In this document: positions 45,981 to 54,736 of the stretch, in pieces
How positions within the stretch are numbered: position 1 is the stretch's first letter
How the letters are laid out: every line of letters begins with the position of its first letter
Assembly: GCF_947488715.1 (NCBI RefSeq)
Contig: NZ_CANLAG010000006.1
Location: 218,763 to 282,762 of the forward strand
From: an uncultured Tateyamaria sp.
Lineage (GTDB): Bacteria; Pseudomonadota; Alphaproteobacteria; Rhodobacterales; Rhodobacteraceae
DNA length: 64,000 nt
Direction of reading: 5' to 3'
Notes under the pieces: generated by a model
The model's database searches: none
What the model was told of the DNA's origin: nothing
What the model saw: only the letters and a program-made list of their open reading frames with translations
Program-made: the position numbers and the translations under genes

Positions 45981-47228
45981 TCAGGCCGAGAGGCGGTCCT
46001 GATCGTGCCCGAGGATCTGAGCGGTCACAATCTCACCCTCGGTCTGCGGCGTTTCAAAGGTCACTTCGGTGAATTGCTCTGTCCGGCCCATCGTTGGGCT
46101 TTCCATGAGAACCTGGTGCCGTTTGTCCACCTGTGCCGCTAGGTGCTTTGTAACTTGTACGCGGCCCTGACCGCGCAGCCGGGCGGCCCGCGCCTTGATC
46201 GTAGCGCCGTCGACTTGCGGCATGCGTGCCGCAGGCGTTCCGGGGCGGGGCGAGTAAGGGAAGACATGCAGCCATGTCAGATCGCATTCCTCGACCAATT
46301 TCATCGAGTTCTCGAACATCGCGTCGGTTTCGGTCGGAAAGCCCGCGATAATGTCTGCGCCAAACGTCATATCGGGGCGCAGCGCCCGCGCTTCTTGGGC
46401 AAAGCGGATGGCATCATCGCGCAGGTGGCGGCGTTTCATCCGCTTGAGGATCAGATCATCCCCATGCTGCAAAGATAGGTGCAGGTGTGGCATCAGGCGC
46501 GGTTCGGTTGCGATGGCCTGCATCAACGCCGGGTCAACCTCGATGGAATCAATGGAACTGATACGCAGCCGCGGCAAGTCAGGGACAAGCTTGAGGATGC
46601 GCATGACCAGATCGCCCAATTGGGGTGTTCCGGGCAGATCAGCCCCCCATGACGTCAGATCAACGCCTGTGAGGACCACCTCGTTGAACCCACGCCCGAC
46701 GAGGCGTTTGATCTGATCGACCACAACGCCCGCTGGCACAGAGCGAGAATTGCCGCGGCCAAAGGGGATGATGCAAAACGTGCATCGGTGGTCACATCCG
46801 TTCTGGACCTGCACGTAGGCGCGGCTGCGCGTGCCGAACCCGTCGATCAGGTGGCCTGCGGTCTCGGTCACGGACATGATGTCGTCCACCTGGACTGGCT
46901 CTGTGCCAAAGTTGCCGGACAGGCCGTCCCAGGTGCTGGCCTGCATCTTTTCGGTGTTGCCAATGACAACATCCACTTCGTCCATTTCAGCGAACGTGGC
47001 TGGTTCAGTTTGCGCCGCACAGCCCGTTACGATCAGTTTGGCGTCCGGGTGCGCGCGTCGCAATTTGCGGATGTCCTGGCGTGCCTTGCGCACCGCTTCG
47101 GCGGTAACGGCACAGGTGTTGATCACAACAGCGTTCTCAACGCCGTTTTGCGCGGCCAGCTCTTCCATCGCCTTTGTCTCATATGCGTTGAGGCGGCAAC
47201 CGTGGTTGGAAAAAACGGGCGCGGTCAT
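45981..47228 (-). CDS. mtaB: tRNA t6A37 methylthiotransferase MtaB
   Basis: A 415-aa radical-SAM enzyme that adds a methylthio group to t6A37 in tRNAs reading ANN codons. The N-terminal UPF0004 domain has its three cysteines in NHGCRLNAYE, VINTCAVTAEA and IVTGCAAQTEP; the SAM cluster motif is CDHRCTFCIIPFGRG. The C-terminal TRAM-like tail is present. Its ATG overlaps the dapF stop by 4 bp, so both are co-transcribed from upstream of dapF. Confidence 0.93.
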   Translation of the reverse strand: MTAPVFSNHGCRLNAYETKAMEELAAQNGVENAVVINTCAVTAEAVRKARQDIRKLRRAHPDAKLIVTGCAAQTEPATFAEMDEVDVVIGNTEKMQASTWDGLSGNFGTEPVQVDDIMSVTETAGHLIDGFGTRSRAYVQVQNGCDHRCTFCIIPFGRGNSRSVPAGVVVDQIKRLVGRGFNEVVLTGVDLTSWGADLPGTPQLGDLVMRILKLVPDLPRLRISSIDSIEVDPALMQAIATEPRLMPHLHLSLQHGDDLILKRMKRRHLRDDAIRFAQEARALRPDMTFGADIIAGFPTETDAMFENSMKLVEECDLTWLHVFPYSPRPGTPAARMPQVDGATIKARAARLRGQGRVQVTKHLAAQVDKRHQVLMESPTMGRTEQFTEVTFETPQTEGEIVTAQILGHDQDRLSA

Positions 47229-48055
47229 AGGCTGTCCAGGAACTCTTGCGTCAAGGTGCCGTCAAAGACATGTGCCGTGGGCCCCGACATCCAGACACCG
47301 TCGTCACGCCAATCGATCTGCAATGTACCACCGTCGAGGTCCACGCGCACAGCGCGCCCTGTCAGGCCCCTGCGATGCGCCGCGATGGCGGTAGCACAAG
47401 ACGAGGAGCCTGATGCCAGCGTGACCCCTGTGCCGCGTTCCCAGACGCGCATACGGATGTGATCCGGTCCGACCAGATGCGCAAATTGCACATTGGTCCG
47501 TTCGGGGAACAGCGGATGATGTTCGATCTGCGGCCCAATGGTGTTCAGGTCCACGGCATTGAGGTCATCCACAAAGAACGTGCAATGCGGATTGCCCATT
47601 CCGGTTGCCACGGGTGTGCCCTCAATCGGAAGCGCAAGCGTATCGACAGCATGGGACAGCGGCACGTCCTGCCATTCAGTTTGGGGATGGCCCATGTTGA
47701 CAGAAGTGATGCCATCCGCGCCTTGCGCGGCTTGCAGCGTGCCGCGCCCCGTGATGTCGATGTCCAATCGCGATTGGCCGGTCATCGCCATCTCACGCGC
47801 AGCAATGCACCGCGTGGCATTTCCACAAGCAGCCGAATGTGAGCCATCCGCGTTGTAGAATGTGAGGGTCAAATCTGTGCCTTCGGAAATCACCGCAAGC
47901 TGATCGAAACCAACACCACGGTGCCTGTCGGCAAGCGCGCGTACCAGCACCGCATCCAAGGCAACATCATGCGCGCGGGCATCTACGACGACAAAGTCGT
48001 TGCCGAGGCCGTGCATCTTCATGAAGGGCCATTGAGTGATGGGTGACTGTTGCAT
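47225..48055 (-). CDS. dapF: Diaminopimelate epimerase
   Basis: A 276-aa cofactor-free epimerase that converts LL- to meso-diaminopimelate for peptidoglycan and lysine. The start motif MKMHGLGNDFVVVD is present. The first catalytic Cys is in SAACGNATRC and the second in ASGSSSCATAI. Both motifs differ from the common CGNGxRC and SGTGACA patterns, but the cysteines stay. Several ATGs fit; that at 48053-48055 was preferred. It precedes mtaB with a 4-bp overlap. Confidence 0.93.
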   Translation of the reverse strand: MQQSPITQWPFMKMHGLGNDFVVVDARAHDVALDAVLVRALADRHRGVGFDQLAVISEGTDLTLTFYNADGSHSAACGNATRCIAAREMAMTGQSRLDIDITGRGTLQAAQGADGITSVNMGHPQTEWQDVPLSHAVDTLALPIEGTPVATGMGNPHCTFFVDDLNAVDLNTIGPQIEHHPLFPERTNVQFAHLVGPDHIRMRVWERGTGVTLASGSSSCATAIAAHRRGLTGRAVRVDLDGGTLQIDWRDDGVWMSGPTAHVFDGTLTQEFLDSL

Positions 48056-48161
48056 CCGGCGCATATAACGCTGGGGTTTTGAGGAATCCAGTATGTCGCA
48101 GAAAAACATCTCAGAATCGGCTTGACCCTGTGCCGTAGCCTTTCTAGATAGGCCGCCTAGT

Positions 48162-48237
48162 GGGCCGTTAGCTCAGTTGGTAGAGCAACTGACTTTTAAT
48201 CAGTGGGTCGCAGGTTCGAACCCTGCACGGCTCACCA
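48162..48237 (+). tRNA. tRNA-Lys(UUU), encoded CCA
   Basis: A 76-nt tRNA folds well: acceptor GGGCCGT/ACGGCTC (one G-T pair), D arm TAGCTCAGTTGGTAGAGCA, anticodon arm CTGACTTTTAATCAG with anticodon TTT, T arm GCAGGTTCGAACCCTGC and 3' ACCA. Its 3' end is the attachment site of the element that follows; the gene itself remains whole. Confidence 0.97.
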
Positions 48238-48241
48238 CTGA
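48192..48241 (+). repeat. attL: 50-bp direct repeat in tRNA-Lys 3' end
   Basis: This copy runs from the anticodon arm through the CCA end and 4 nt beyond. It matches 62813-62862 base for base. P4-type integrases commonly recombine at tRNA 3' halves, and here the integrase gene is next to this end. Confidence 0.95.
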
Positions 48242-48376
48242 CACACCAGTCAAACACCGGAAGAAAAAGAAGTTTCCTCAATAGTTTGAGGTGCTTCCCG
48301 AAACTGTGGTTGGGTTTGAGCGTGGTTAGAACATAACATGAACCTTGTAAAAACGATGCCGTTACAAGGACACAAT

Positions 48377-49585
48377 ATGCCACAGATCAAGTTCAAGGAT
48401 TCGACACTCAAAACGCTGTCGGCGGACAAGACCACATGGTTCACCGACCCCGACGTCAAAGGGCTGCGCCTCTGCGTCACCAAGGGAGGCGCAAAAACCT
48501 GGTGGGTCAACAAGTGGGATCCGAAGGCCCAAAAGACTCGGGCCGTGAAGCTTGGACAGTGGGCAACCAAGGGTATGCATTGCGCATGGGCCAAGAAGCA
48601 GATGGGTGCGGCGCTCCTCGACATTCAGGAGGGCAATGTCCACACAAAGGACGAGCGCGAGGCTGACAAGGCGCGTCTTGGTATCCAGACATTCGCTGAG
48701 GCTTTGGACCAGTACATTGAACACCGGACGAGCGAGAGGGCGTCGGGCAAGGCTCCGATGGTTGAGAAGACGGCCCGAGACTACCGCAATTCGTTCAACC
48801 TACATTTCACGCGGTGGGCAGACACCTACGTCGATGAAATGCCGATCCTTGAGATCAACCAATACCTAAATGCATTGCAACTCAGGCGTCCTCATGGGGC
48901 CAGAACAGCGGCGGTCGTTGCCGGTGCAGTCGTGCGGTTCATCAACCGCCTATGCGCCCTTGCATTGCCGATCCCGTCGCTGCTGGACAACACCACAATC
49001 AAAAGTCGGGTCGAGACAGGCAAGCTCGACATGTCTTTGGGATGGTCCGACCGCTGGGCTGAAATCGAACAAGTCGGTAACGAGCATATTCGCCTGTGGT
49101 GGATGCTGACGTGGTATACTGGGTTTCGGCAGGAAACGTTTCGCACGCTGACATGGGATCAAGTTGACCTTGAGGCGGGCACGGTCACGTTTCGGCGCAG
49201 CAAGCATACCTATGACCGAGAGATCGCGATTTCTGACGACGCAGTCAGGTTGTTTCAGCGCCTGCACGAAATCCAGTATGACGACTGCGATTGGGTATTC
49301 CCATCGCGCCGTATTGTCGGTGAACGTCGTGGGCACCTCGGTCAGATGGATGCCCTGAACCTGACAAAGCCCGGAGACTTGCGCCATTTCTGGATGACCG
49401 TTGCGCGGGAAGTAGCCCCGCGTCACGTTCACAGGTGGCTGGCGCAGCAGACCATGACCGACAATGACCTGCGGATGCTCGGCCAGTATGGCGAACCGAC
49501 GTATGAAGAACAGAAGGCGGCGGCAAATGCGATTGCAGCGGCGATCAGCAAGCGGATTCAGGCAGCACCTTACTTCCGTTGTTGA
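48377..49585 (+). CDS. int: Tyrosine recombinase/integrase, P4 type
   Basis: A 402-aa integrase. The N-terminal arm-binding region (LSADKTTWFTDPDVKGLRLC, KTWWVNKWDPKAQKTR) resembles the DUF4102-like start of P4 integrases; the core-binding domain follows. The catalytic domain shows WYTGFRQETFRTLTW with the first Arg, DLRHFWMTVARE with the second Arg and TYEEQKAAA with a likely nucleophilic Tyr. The usual HxxR is partly altered. The ATG at 48377 has an AAGGA site; two earlier in-frame ATGs lack one. It should insert and excise the element at tRNA-Lys. Confidence 0.9.
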   Translation: MPQIKFKDSTLKTLSADKTTWFTDPDVKGLRLCVTKGGAKTWWVNKWDPKAQKTRAVKLGQWATKGMHCAWAKKQMGAALLDIQEGNVHTKDEREADKARLGIQTFAEALDQYIEHRTSERASGKAPMVEKTARDYRNSFNLHFTRWADTYVDEMPILEINQYLNALQLRRPHGARTAAVVAGAVVRFINRLCALALPIPSLLDNTTIKSRVETGKLDMSLGWSDRWAEIEQVGNEHIRLWWMLTWYTGFRQETFRTLTWDQVDLEAGTVTFRRSKHTYDREIAISDDAVRLFQRLHEIQYDDCDWVFPSRRIVGERRGHLGQMDALNLTKPGDLRHFWMTVAREVAPRHVHRWLAQQTMTDNDLRMLGQYGEPTYEEQKAAANAIAAAISKRIQAAPYFRC

Positions 49586-49748
49586 ATTGCGCCGAAACAC
49601 CGCCTAAATTGAATGCACCAATACCTCCATGCCTATAGGTAGTGACCCGGATAGGTGTGAGGCCGACGCGTGAGAGTAGTGGCATTGCCACTCAGTAAGC
49701 GGGAGACGCGGTTCGGTCATGTGGGTTCCCATCACAGGACCTATAATC

Positions 49749-49982
49749 ATGACCATTGACCAAATCGCGTCACAAATTGACTCTCTCCGGGCGGACTTGA
49801 TACGTTCAAATCCACCACTGGTAATGACCAGCGCCGAAGCCGCCGAGTTTCTTGGCGTGTCAGATGAAACGATGCTTCGCTGGCGCAAAGACGATTTTGG
49901 ACCGTCATATTCACAGCCCAACTGCCGAATTGTGCGATACCTTCGCGACGATGTGGTCGCATGGCTCGAGGAGAATCGGTGA
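49749..49982 (+). CDS. AlpA/excisionase-like helix-turn-helix protein
   Basis: A 77-aa protein with a MerR-type HTH: MTSAEAAEFLGVSDETMLRWRKDDFGP split over residues about 27-53, then RIVRYLRDDVVAWLEENR. This is the pattern of AlpA and excisionase proteins that bend DNA at att sites or control integrase genes. Position right after the integrase supports that role. Its stop overlaps the start of the next gene (TGATG). Confidence 0.85.
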   Translation: MTIDQIASQIDSLRADLIRSNPPLVMTSAEAAEFLGVSDETMLRWRKDDFGPSYSQPNCRIVRYLRDDVVAWLEENR

Positions 49983-51241
49983 TGGCGCGTATCAAAAAGC
50001 AGAAAAGCGAAATTGAATTGGCGCGTTTCCATCCAAAGGATGCAGAACGCCTCCTGAGCTTCAACATAAAGAAGCAACGAATTGTCGATCTGTGCAATCA
50101 GGAGTTCGACGATGATCCTTTTGACCAAGGAAAGAATTACAGTTCGTGGCACCGCGCGCTGGACGGGCAGGAAGTCTGGGAAGGCATCGTCCAGGAGCTG
50201 GACGGTCTCTTGGACGACCAAATTGCGCATCCTCGAAGATACCTGCCGACAAACGATCCCGGTGACGATCTACGAGAATGGATGGCGCAGATTGCCAAAG
50301 CGACTTGGTGGCACGAGGTTCTCGAATTGGATATGTCGCTCAATTCCCTGAATAGCTGGTTCTCAGGACGCGTTTCGAAAACGAATCCACAGTTGCGAGA
50401 GCAAGTTGAAAGTTGGTGGTCGCTTGTGAAATCCGCAGCAGACGAGGCAGAGCGACATTCGGCGGTGGCTATGCGGGACAAGATCGCGAACGATGATCGG
50501 GAGCAGAATTCAGACTGGGACAACACTCAGCCCAAAATCGGCTCTTGGGATACGTGGTGCAAGGACTTGCTCGAAGACGGGTTGTCGGTCGACGAAGTGC
50601 GCGAGCGGTTCGTTTCTGAGGGACTGCTGCATGATCAGCACCACCTGAAACTCATTGACCTGGCCGATCCGCAGTCGCCTTTGACCGAGGGATACGTCAA
50701 GGAGCATCAAGAAGTGTGGCGTCGGCAACAGTTCGACGAATTGGCGGAAGCGGGCTTTCCGCTCGCGTTGTCGCGCACACCTCCCGAGTTCGACCAGACG
50801 CCGTTTGCACGCGAAGCAAAGTGGGGAGATCGCCGCGACGAGGAGGGGCCAAAAGACCTGAACACACATCTATACGGCAAGCACTATCGCCAGCAATGCG
50901 TCCGGCGCTGGGATGCCTCAGAGCGTCGGGTTGTTGTGGATGCCGAGATCGTCGAAGTTTCCGAAGATGGCAAGAACTGGCGTCCCGCTACTGAGCTTGA
51001 AAAGCAAGGTTGGCAGAGCGGTATCTACTTCTGGGAAAAGGCGCTGATCGAGGGCCAAGATACGAGCAATTCTTACACTCAAGAACTTGAAGCCGCGAAG
51101 ACCAAAGAGAAGCGGGCTCGCCGGGCTTGGGAAAGCTGTGAACAAGACTTGCCGTCGAACCGAAACCTAGAGGTGGCATTTCGCGAAGCCGAGCGCGACT
51201 TGCAGGTCGCACTCGACAACACTCTTGGACAGTACGACTAA
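49982..51241 (+). CDS. Unknown 419-aa island protein
   Basis: A 419-aa soluble acidic protein, rich in Trp, Glu and Asp, with no membrane segment or signal. N-terminal half shows repeats of DDxxD-like patches (EFDDDPFDQGKNYSSWHRAL); the C-terminal quarter (about 360-415) is charged and predicted coiled coil. I recognise no domain and no catalytic motif. It is coupled to the AlpA-like gene by a 1-bp overlap, so it may take part in regulation or replication of the element. Its stop overlaps the minus-strand gene stop tail-to-tail. Confidence 0.72.
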   Translation: MARIKKQKSEIELARFHPKDAERLLSFNIKKQRIVDLCNQEFDDDPFDQGKNYSSWHRALDGQEVWEGIVQELDGLLDDQIAHPRRYLPTNDPGDDLREWMAQIAKATWWHEVLELDMSLNSLNSWFSGRVSKTNPQLREQVESWWSLVKSAADEAERHSAVAMRDKIANDDREQNSDWDNTQPKIGSWDTWCKDLLEDGLSVDEVRERFVSEGLLHDQHHLKLIDLADPQSPLTEGYVKEHQEVWRRQQFDELAEAGFPLALSRTPPEFDQTPFAREAKWGDRRDEEGPKDLNTHLYGKHYRQQCVRRWDASERRVVVDAEIVEVSEDGKNWRPATELEKQGWQSGIYFWEKALIEGQDTSNSYTQELEAAKTKEKRARRAWESCEQDLPSNRNLEVAFREAERDLQVALDNTLGQYD

Positions 51242-51399
51242 ATCACTGCCTCTTCACCTTGGACGCGTTTCAAAATTGAGACGCGTTCTTGGGGCGTGCA
51301 ACGGTGGCGCAAGGCCGCCGATACGACCGACCAAGGCTTACCTTGATGACGCAGGTGTCGGGCGCGTTCGGTCGGTGTGATGGTCGTTTCAGGGGTCAT
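51238..51399 (-). CDS. Small basic protein, unknown
   Basis: A 53-aa frame (MTPETTITPTERARHLRHQG start, a VSILKRVQGEEAVI end). Basic and helix-forming, possibly DNA-binding. It begins 1 nt after the stop of the 68-aa gene, so the two look like a small operon. Other starts at 51411 and 51420 would overlap the previous gene. Not recognised. Confidence 0.5.
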   Translation of the reverse strand: MTPETTITPTERARHLRHQGKPWSVVSAALRHRCTPQERVSILKRVQGEEAVI

Positions 51400-51400
51400 G

Positions 51401-51607
51401 TCAAAAGGCATTCGGGTCATCCTTCTTGAGTAGGTTGCGGTGAAACATCTCGAGCAACAAAATGCGTGTCTGCGCGGGCACGTTCTTTGAAAGCCATTCC
51501 TCGAACGCAGCAGCGGGCATTGAGAGCGCATTGTCGGCAATCATAGCGTCCACGACACGAGCCGATACTTGGTAGCGGTTGGGGCGGCCCGGACGATCTT
51601 GGATCAC
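51401..51607 (-). CDS. Small hypothetical protein, 68 aa
   Basis: A 68-aa frame beginning at GTG (51605-51607) with a GGAGAG site 5 nt upstream. The protein (RPGRPNRYQVSARVVDAMIA, then ALSMPAAAFEEWLSKNVPAQ) looks real, with helical segments and a basic start. Unknown function; a small regulator is possible. Its promoter should lie in the gap 51608-51750. Confidence 0.6.
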   Translation of the reverse strand: MIQDRPGRPNRYQVSARVVDAMIADNALSMPAAAFEEWLSKNVPAQTRILLLEMFHRNLLKKDDPNAF

Positions 51608-51753
51608 TTCGCTCTCCGTTGCGGTGTTGATGTTGGCATCATACAGGCAGCGGGCAGCGGTATCCGACCGACATGGCAGGTAACGATAAGGGAGTTATAG
51701 GTGCAGGGGCGTTAGGCAGGACGCTCGGTATTCTTGATGCGAGCTACTCGCGC

Positions 51754-51847
51754 GCGTATGCGTGTGCACAATAAAATGTTGTTGTCACTTTTCAGGCTAC
51801 TGGATCAAAACCGACAACAACATTTTTTCATGCACACGTGTATACGC
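51754..51847. repeat. Long imperfect inverted repeat, possible origin or operator
   Basis: Outer arms GCGTATGCGTGTGCA (51754-51768) and TGCACACGTGTATACGC (51831-51847) are complementary apart from a 2-nt difference. Inner arms AAAATGTTGTTGTC (51773-51786) and GACAACAACATTTT (51813-51826) are perfect 14-bp complements. TTTT and AAAA inside the loop can pair too. This makes a 94-bp stem-loop structure in the intergenic gap. Confidence 0.85.
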
Positions 51848-51899
51848 ACAATGCAGTCTTGCATCACTGTCGCCCTGTCTCCTGTCAGAAAGACGTCCC

Positions 51900-51941
51900 C
51901 TTGAGGCGTCTCTCAAGCCCAACTGATAGGCTATCAGTGGG
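51900..51941. repeat. Two adjacent short palindromes
   Basis: CTTGAG-GCGTCT-CTCAAG (51900-51917) is followed at once by CCCA-A-CTGATAG-G-CTATCAG-TGGG (51918-51941). Each stem is perfect save for one unpaired A. No T run follows, so they are more likely protein-binding sites than terminators. Confidence 0.6.
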
Positions 51942-52357
51942 TCTAGTGTGCCAACTCATTGAACTTTAAGCATTATTCTGCATTCGCGACTTGTAACGCG
52001 AGGCATATCACAAAGTTTCTGTCGATTTAGCCTCGACCACCCCCTTTCTCTGCCGCCGATCCTCGGACCCGGGCGCATTTTGAAGATCACAAATCCACGA
52101 TTTTCCCACCGCATCCGCACGGCAAATATCGCCTGTGCCCTGCCACCGCATCAAAGCCGCAGCGAAACCGCCCAAGCAACGCGTTCCTGCACATGCGCCC
52201 CACCATGATGCCCACGACCCCACAACCGCCCGTCTCTGACGCGCTCTGCAAGCCTGCGCAAACCGCCAATACTCGCCACCTGCTTTTCGCGGTTCGCTAC
52301 CTGAAACTCCGGGAACGCCCACTACGCGTTCCTGATATGTTCTCTCTATGCTCGCAA

Positions 52358-52388
52358 GTCGGCGGGTCGCCCGCACCGTCCCGCCGAC
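52358..52388. repeat. GC hairpin ahead of packaging genes
   Basis: A perfect 9-bp stem GTCGGCGGG/CCCGCCGAC with a 13-nt loop, 24 bp before the ATG of the first packaging-module gene. It may be a terminator remnant, an attenuator, or an RNA structure over the ribosome site. Confidence 0.5.
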
Positions 52389-52412
52389 ATCCAAACAGAG
52401 AAAGAAGATCGA

Positions 52413-52685
52413 ATGCCCCTGCACGTCACAGTCCAGCCAACGCCTCACGGTTCCCGTATCTTGGGCCAAGACATTCATACGGCCTTCCACATGGACGTGC
52501 CGCTGCCCCCTGATGACCTTCATCAACTGATCATCGCCGCCGCGAAGTCTGACGACCTGCACCCGCGTGCCGAACTGATGGGGGTGATCGCTGATCGAAC
52601 GCCCGAAGGCGTCCGCATCCGCGTTGTCGCGAATGCAGCCCACTGCGACATTCCTTGGCCCCTGATCGTGCGAGGCATCAAGTGA
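52413..52685 (+). CDS. Small hypothetical protein upstream of portal
   Basis: A 90-aa acidic and His-rich protein (MPLHVTVQPTPHGSRILGQD start). Not recognised. An AGAAAGAAGA stretch provides the ribosome site. The portal GTG overlaps its stop (GTGA), so it is co-translated with the portal gene; it is likely a phage-type head or accessory protein. Confidence 0.6.
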   Translation: MPLHVTVQPTPHGSRILGQDIHTAFHMDVPLPPDDLHQLIIAAAKSDDLHPRAELMGVIADRTPEGVRIRVVANAAHCDIPWPLIVRGIK

Positions 52686-54064
52686 CCAAGATCAAGCACC
52701 GCACCTACCAAGAGCAGCGCCAAGCCTATGACAAAATCCGCGATGTGATTGCGGGCGAAGACCGGCTGAAAAACGCAGGCGCTCGATACCTCCCCGAACC
52801 GGAAGGCATGACCACCTCCCAATACACCCGATATGTGCAGGGGTCGTCCTTCTATGCGGTCGCCGAGCGCACTCTGCGCGGCATGGTCGGTGCGGTGACG
52901 CGCAATGCCCCAGTCCTTGAATTGCCTGAACGGATTGCAGGGATGCGAGACGCCGCGACCTTCGAGGGGCATTCGCTCGACGTGCTTCTGGAAAGCGCCC
53001 TGCGCGAAGTCCTGTCCCTTGGGCGGTATGCGATGCTGCTCGACTACCCGACCGATGGCGCGGCTCCCGGCTCTGCGCCGTTCATTTCCACCTTTGACGC
53101 AGAGTCGATCTTGGACTGGAAAGAGGAACTTGTCGGCGGTCGTCAAAAGCTGACCTACCTGCGGCTGCACGAAACCAACCATGATCTCGAAGACACGGGC
53201 GTCGAACAGCACCTCGTCCTGACACTCGATCCCGCCTACACGGTCAAACGCTACCACGTCAAATCGCAGCGCAACGGCCCAGACGTGCAAACGGTCGAAG
53301 AGGTGCAAGTCGGCGAAGACATCACGCCGACAATCGACGGCTCGCCCATGTTCGACATTCCGGCTGTGATCGTGTCGCCTTACAATCTGAAAGCAGACGT
53401 TGAAAAGCCGCCCTTCCTCGACCTTGTCAACGTCAACCTCGCGCACTGGCGCGTAAGTGCGGACTATTACTGGTCGCTCTACCTGACTTCTCAGCCGACG
53501 CCTTGGGTCGCCGGGTCGATCAACGAGAAGAACATGCCTAGGCAAATCGGTAGCGGCGCGTTCTGGGTTCTGCCTCAAGGCGCACAAGCAGGAATGCTCG
53601 AGTTCACGGGCGCAGGCATCGCCGCGCAAAAGACCGCTCTCGACGATCTCACGGCTCAAATGGCAACCCTCGGTGCGCGGATGGTCTACGACGGCAAAGG
53701 CCGCAACGAAACCACCGACACGGCCCGTCTGCGCCACCGCTCCGAACTGTCCCTGCTTCACAGCAGCGTCAACATGGTCGAAGCGGGCCTGTCGAAACTC
53801 CTGCGCCTTGCCGCTGAGTGGACTCGTCCCGGCACCGCAGACGATGTTGTCTTCAAACTGCACCGTGACTTCGTGACCGCCCAGATGGACCCGGCCATTC
53901 TCACGGCCCTGCTCAAGGCATACACCGCTGGCGCGATCTCGCACGACACCTTCTTGATGAACCTCAAGAAGGGCGAACTGATGGACGTGAACCGAGCCCT
54001 CGACGATGAACGCGACCTGATTGAGGAGGACGAAAACGTGTTGCCCATGCCCGGGGGTGCGTGA
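52682..54064 (+). CDS. Phage portal-like protein (DUF4055)
   Basis: A 460-aa protein with the DUF4055 pattern of phage portal proteins: QYTRYVQGSSFYAVAERTL, GMVGAVTRNAP, YAMLLDYPTDGA, PAVIVSPYNLKADVEKPPF, then LVNVNLAHWRVSADYYWSLY and ETTDTARLRHRSELSLLHSS. Portals form the ring through which DNA enters the capsid. The start is a GTG at 52682 overlapping the previous stop. The following gene overlaps its stop. Function as a portal is from family resemblance. Confidence 0.8.
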   Translation: MTKIKHRTYQEQRQAYDKIRDVIAGEDRLKNAGARYLPEPEGMTTSQYTRYVQGSSFYAVAERTLRGMVGAVTRNAPVLELPERIAGMRDAATFEGHSLDVLLESALREVLSLGRYAMLLDYPTDGAAPGSAPFISTFDAESILDWKEELVGGRQKLTYLRLHETNHDLEDTGVEQHLVLTLDPAYTVKRYHVKSQRNGPDVQTVEEVQVGEDITPTIDGSPMFDIPAVIVSPYNLKADVEKPPFLDLVNVNLAHWRVSADYYWSLYLTSQPTPWVAGSINEKNMPRQIGSGAFWVLPQGAQAGMLEFTGAGIAAQKTALDDLTAQMATLGARMVYDGKGRNETTDTARLRHRSELSLLHSSVNMVEAGLSKLLRLAAEWTRPGTADDVVFKLHRDFVTAQMDPAILTALLKAYTAGAISHDTFLMNLKKGELMDVNRALDDERDLIEEDENVLPMPGGA

Positions 54065-54675
54065 TGCTCACCGACCCCGACTTTGGCCAGCACAATTCTC
54101 GAACGCCGCCCGAAGAACTCCTGATTTTTGCCGTTCTGTCTCGAGCGATCTTGGACCTGTTCGGCCCCAACACTCTGGCGAACAATCAAGCTGAGGGAAA
54201 AAAGTCGCGATACGAAGCCTTGCGGTTTCTGACCGACCATTCAGGCGCGTGGGCGAAACGGCGAACGGAGCTTTGCGACGCCATCGGTTTCAACGGTGAC
54301 GACGTTCGGGCGCGCGTCGTCCGCGTTCTCGAAGGCGACTCGAAGGCTCTCGACCACTACGAGGGGCGCGGCTCTCTGAACCATGTCGAAGAGGCCCGCG
54401 AGCTTTGGGAGCGTGAAAAAGACGCCCGGGCGCGCGCCCCTGCCAAACGACCCAAAGAACCGAAACGGAAAGCCGTTCGATACATGGAGGCACGCCCCAA
54501 GGTCTTGGCGCTTCTGGATCGACCGCGCACCGTTAAGGAACTGTCTGACGAAACCGGCTTCTCCGACGGCGTGGTCCGCACAGTCCTGAACAAAGCGATT
54601 GAGAAAGGCACCGTCGAGAAACAAGGAGCCGCATACCGAGTACCTGATACTCCGGTTGCGGCAACAGCGGCGTAG
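54064..54675 (+). CDS. Winged-helix-containing hypothetical phage protein
   Basis: A 203-aa protein. The N-terminal half is helical (FGQHNSRTPPEELLIFAVLS); the middle is charged and basic (KDARARAPAKRPKEPKRKAV); the C-terminal 55 residues form a likely winged helix (RPRTVKELSDETGFSDGVVR). It may bind DNA. ATG at 54064 overlaps the portal stop; a GTG 3 nt upstream is possible. Unknown role in the packaging cluster. Confidence 0.65.
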   Translation: MLTDPDFGQHNSRTPPEELLIFAVLSRAILDLFGPNTLANNQAEGKKSRYEALRFLTDHSGAWAKRRTELCDAIGFNGDDVRARVVRVLEGDSKALDHYEGRGSLNHVEEARELWEREKDARARAPAKRPKEPKRKAVRYMEARPKVLALLDRPRTVKELSDETGFSDGVVRTVLNKAIEKGTVEKQGAAYRVPDTPVAATAA

Positions 54676-54736
54676 CACCGATATTCGATCTACAGAACGC
54701 GAGTTAGGCTCAACTTTCTGGTCTTGTGATGGAAAC

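Larger units (their letters stand above)
51608..52412. other. 805-bp regulatory gap of the element
   Basis: No convincing gene is seen here. It divides the control module from the packaging module. It contains a long inverted repeat (51754-51847), two short palindromes (51900-51941) and a GC hairpin (52358-52388) close to the first packaging gene. A plus-strand frame at 52193-52513 and a minus-strand frame at 52008-52643 are open but not protein-like. It could hold a replication origin, operator sites or a packaging (cos/pac) site; I cannot tell which. Confidence 0.6.

Noticed and set aside
52193..52513. 106-aa plus-strand frame in the element gap
   Set aside because: Pro/Arg/Ser-rich, no ribosome site, and it overlaps the coupled 90-aa gene in another phase.
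52523..53944. 473-aa open frame antisense to the portal gene
   Set aside because: No motif; the portal frame has family features and coupled neighbours.
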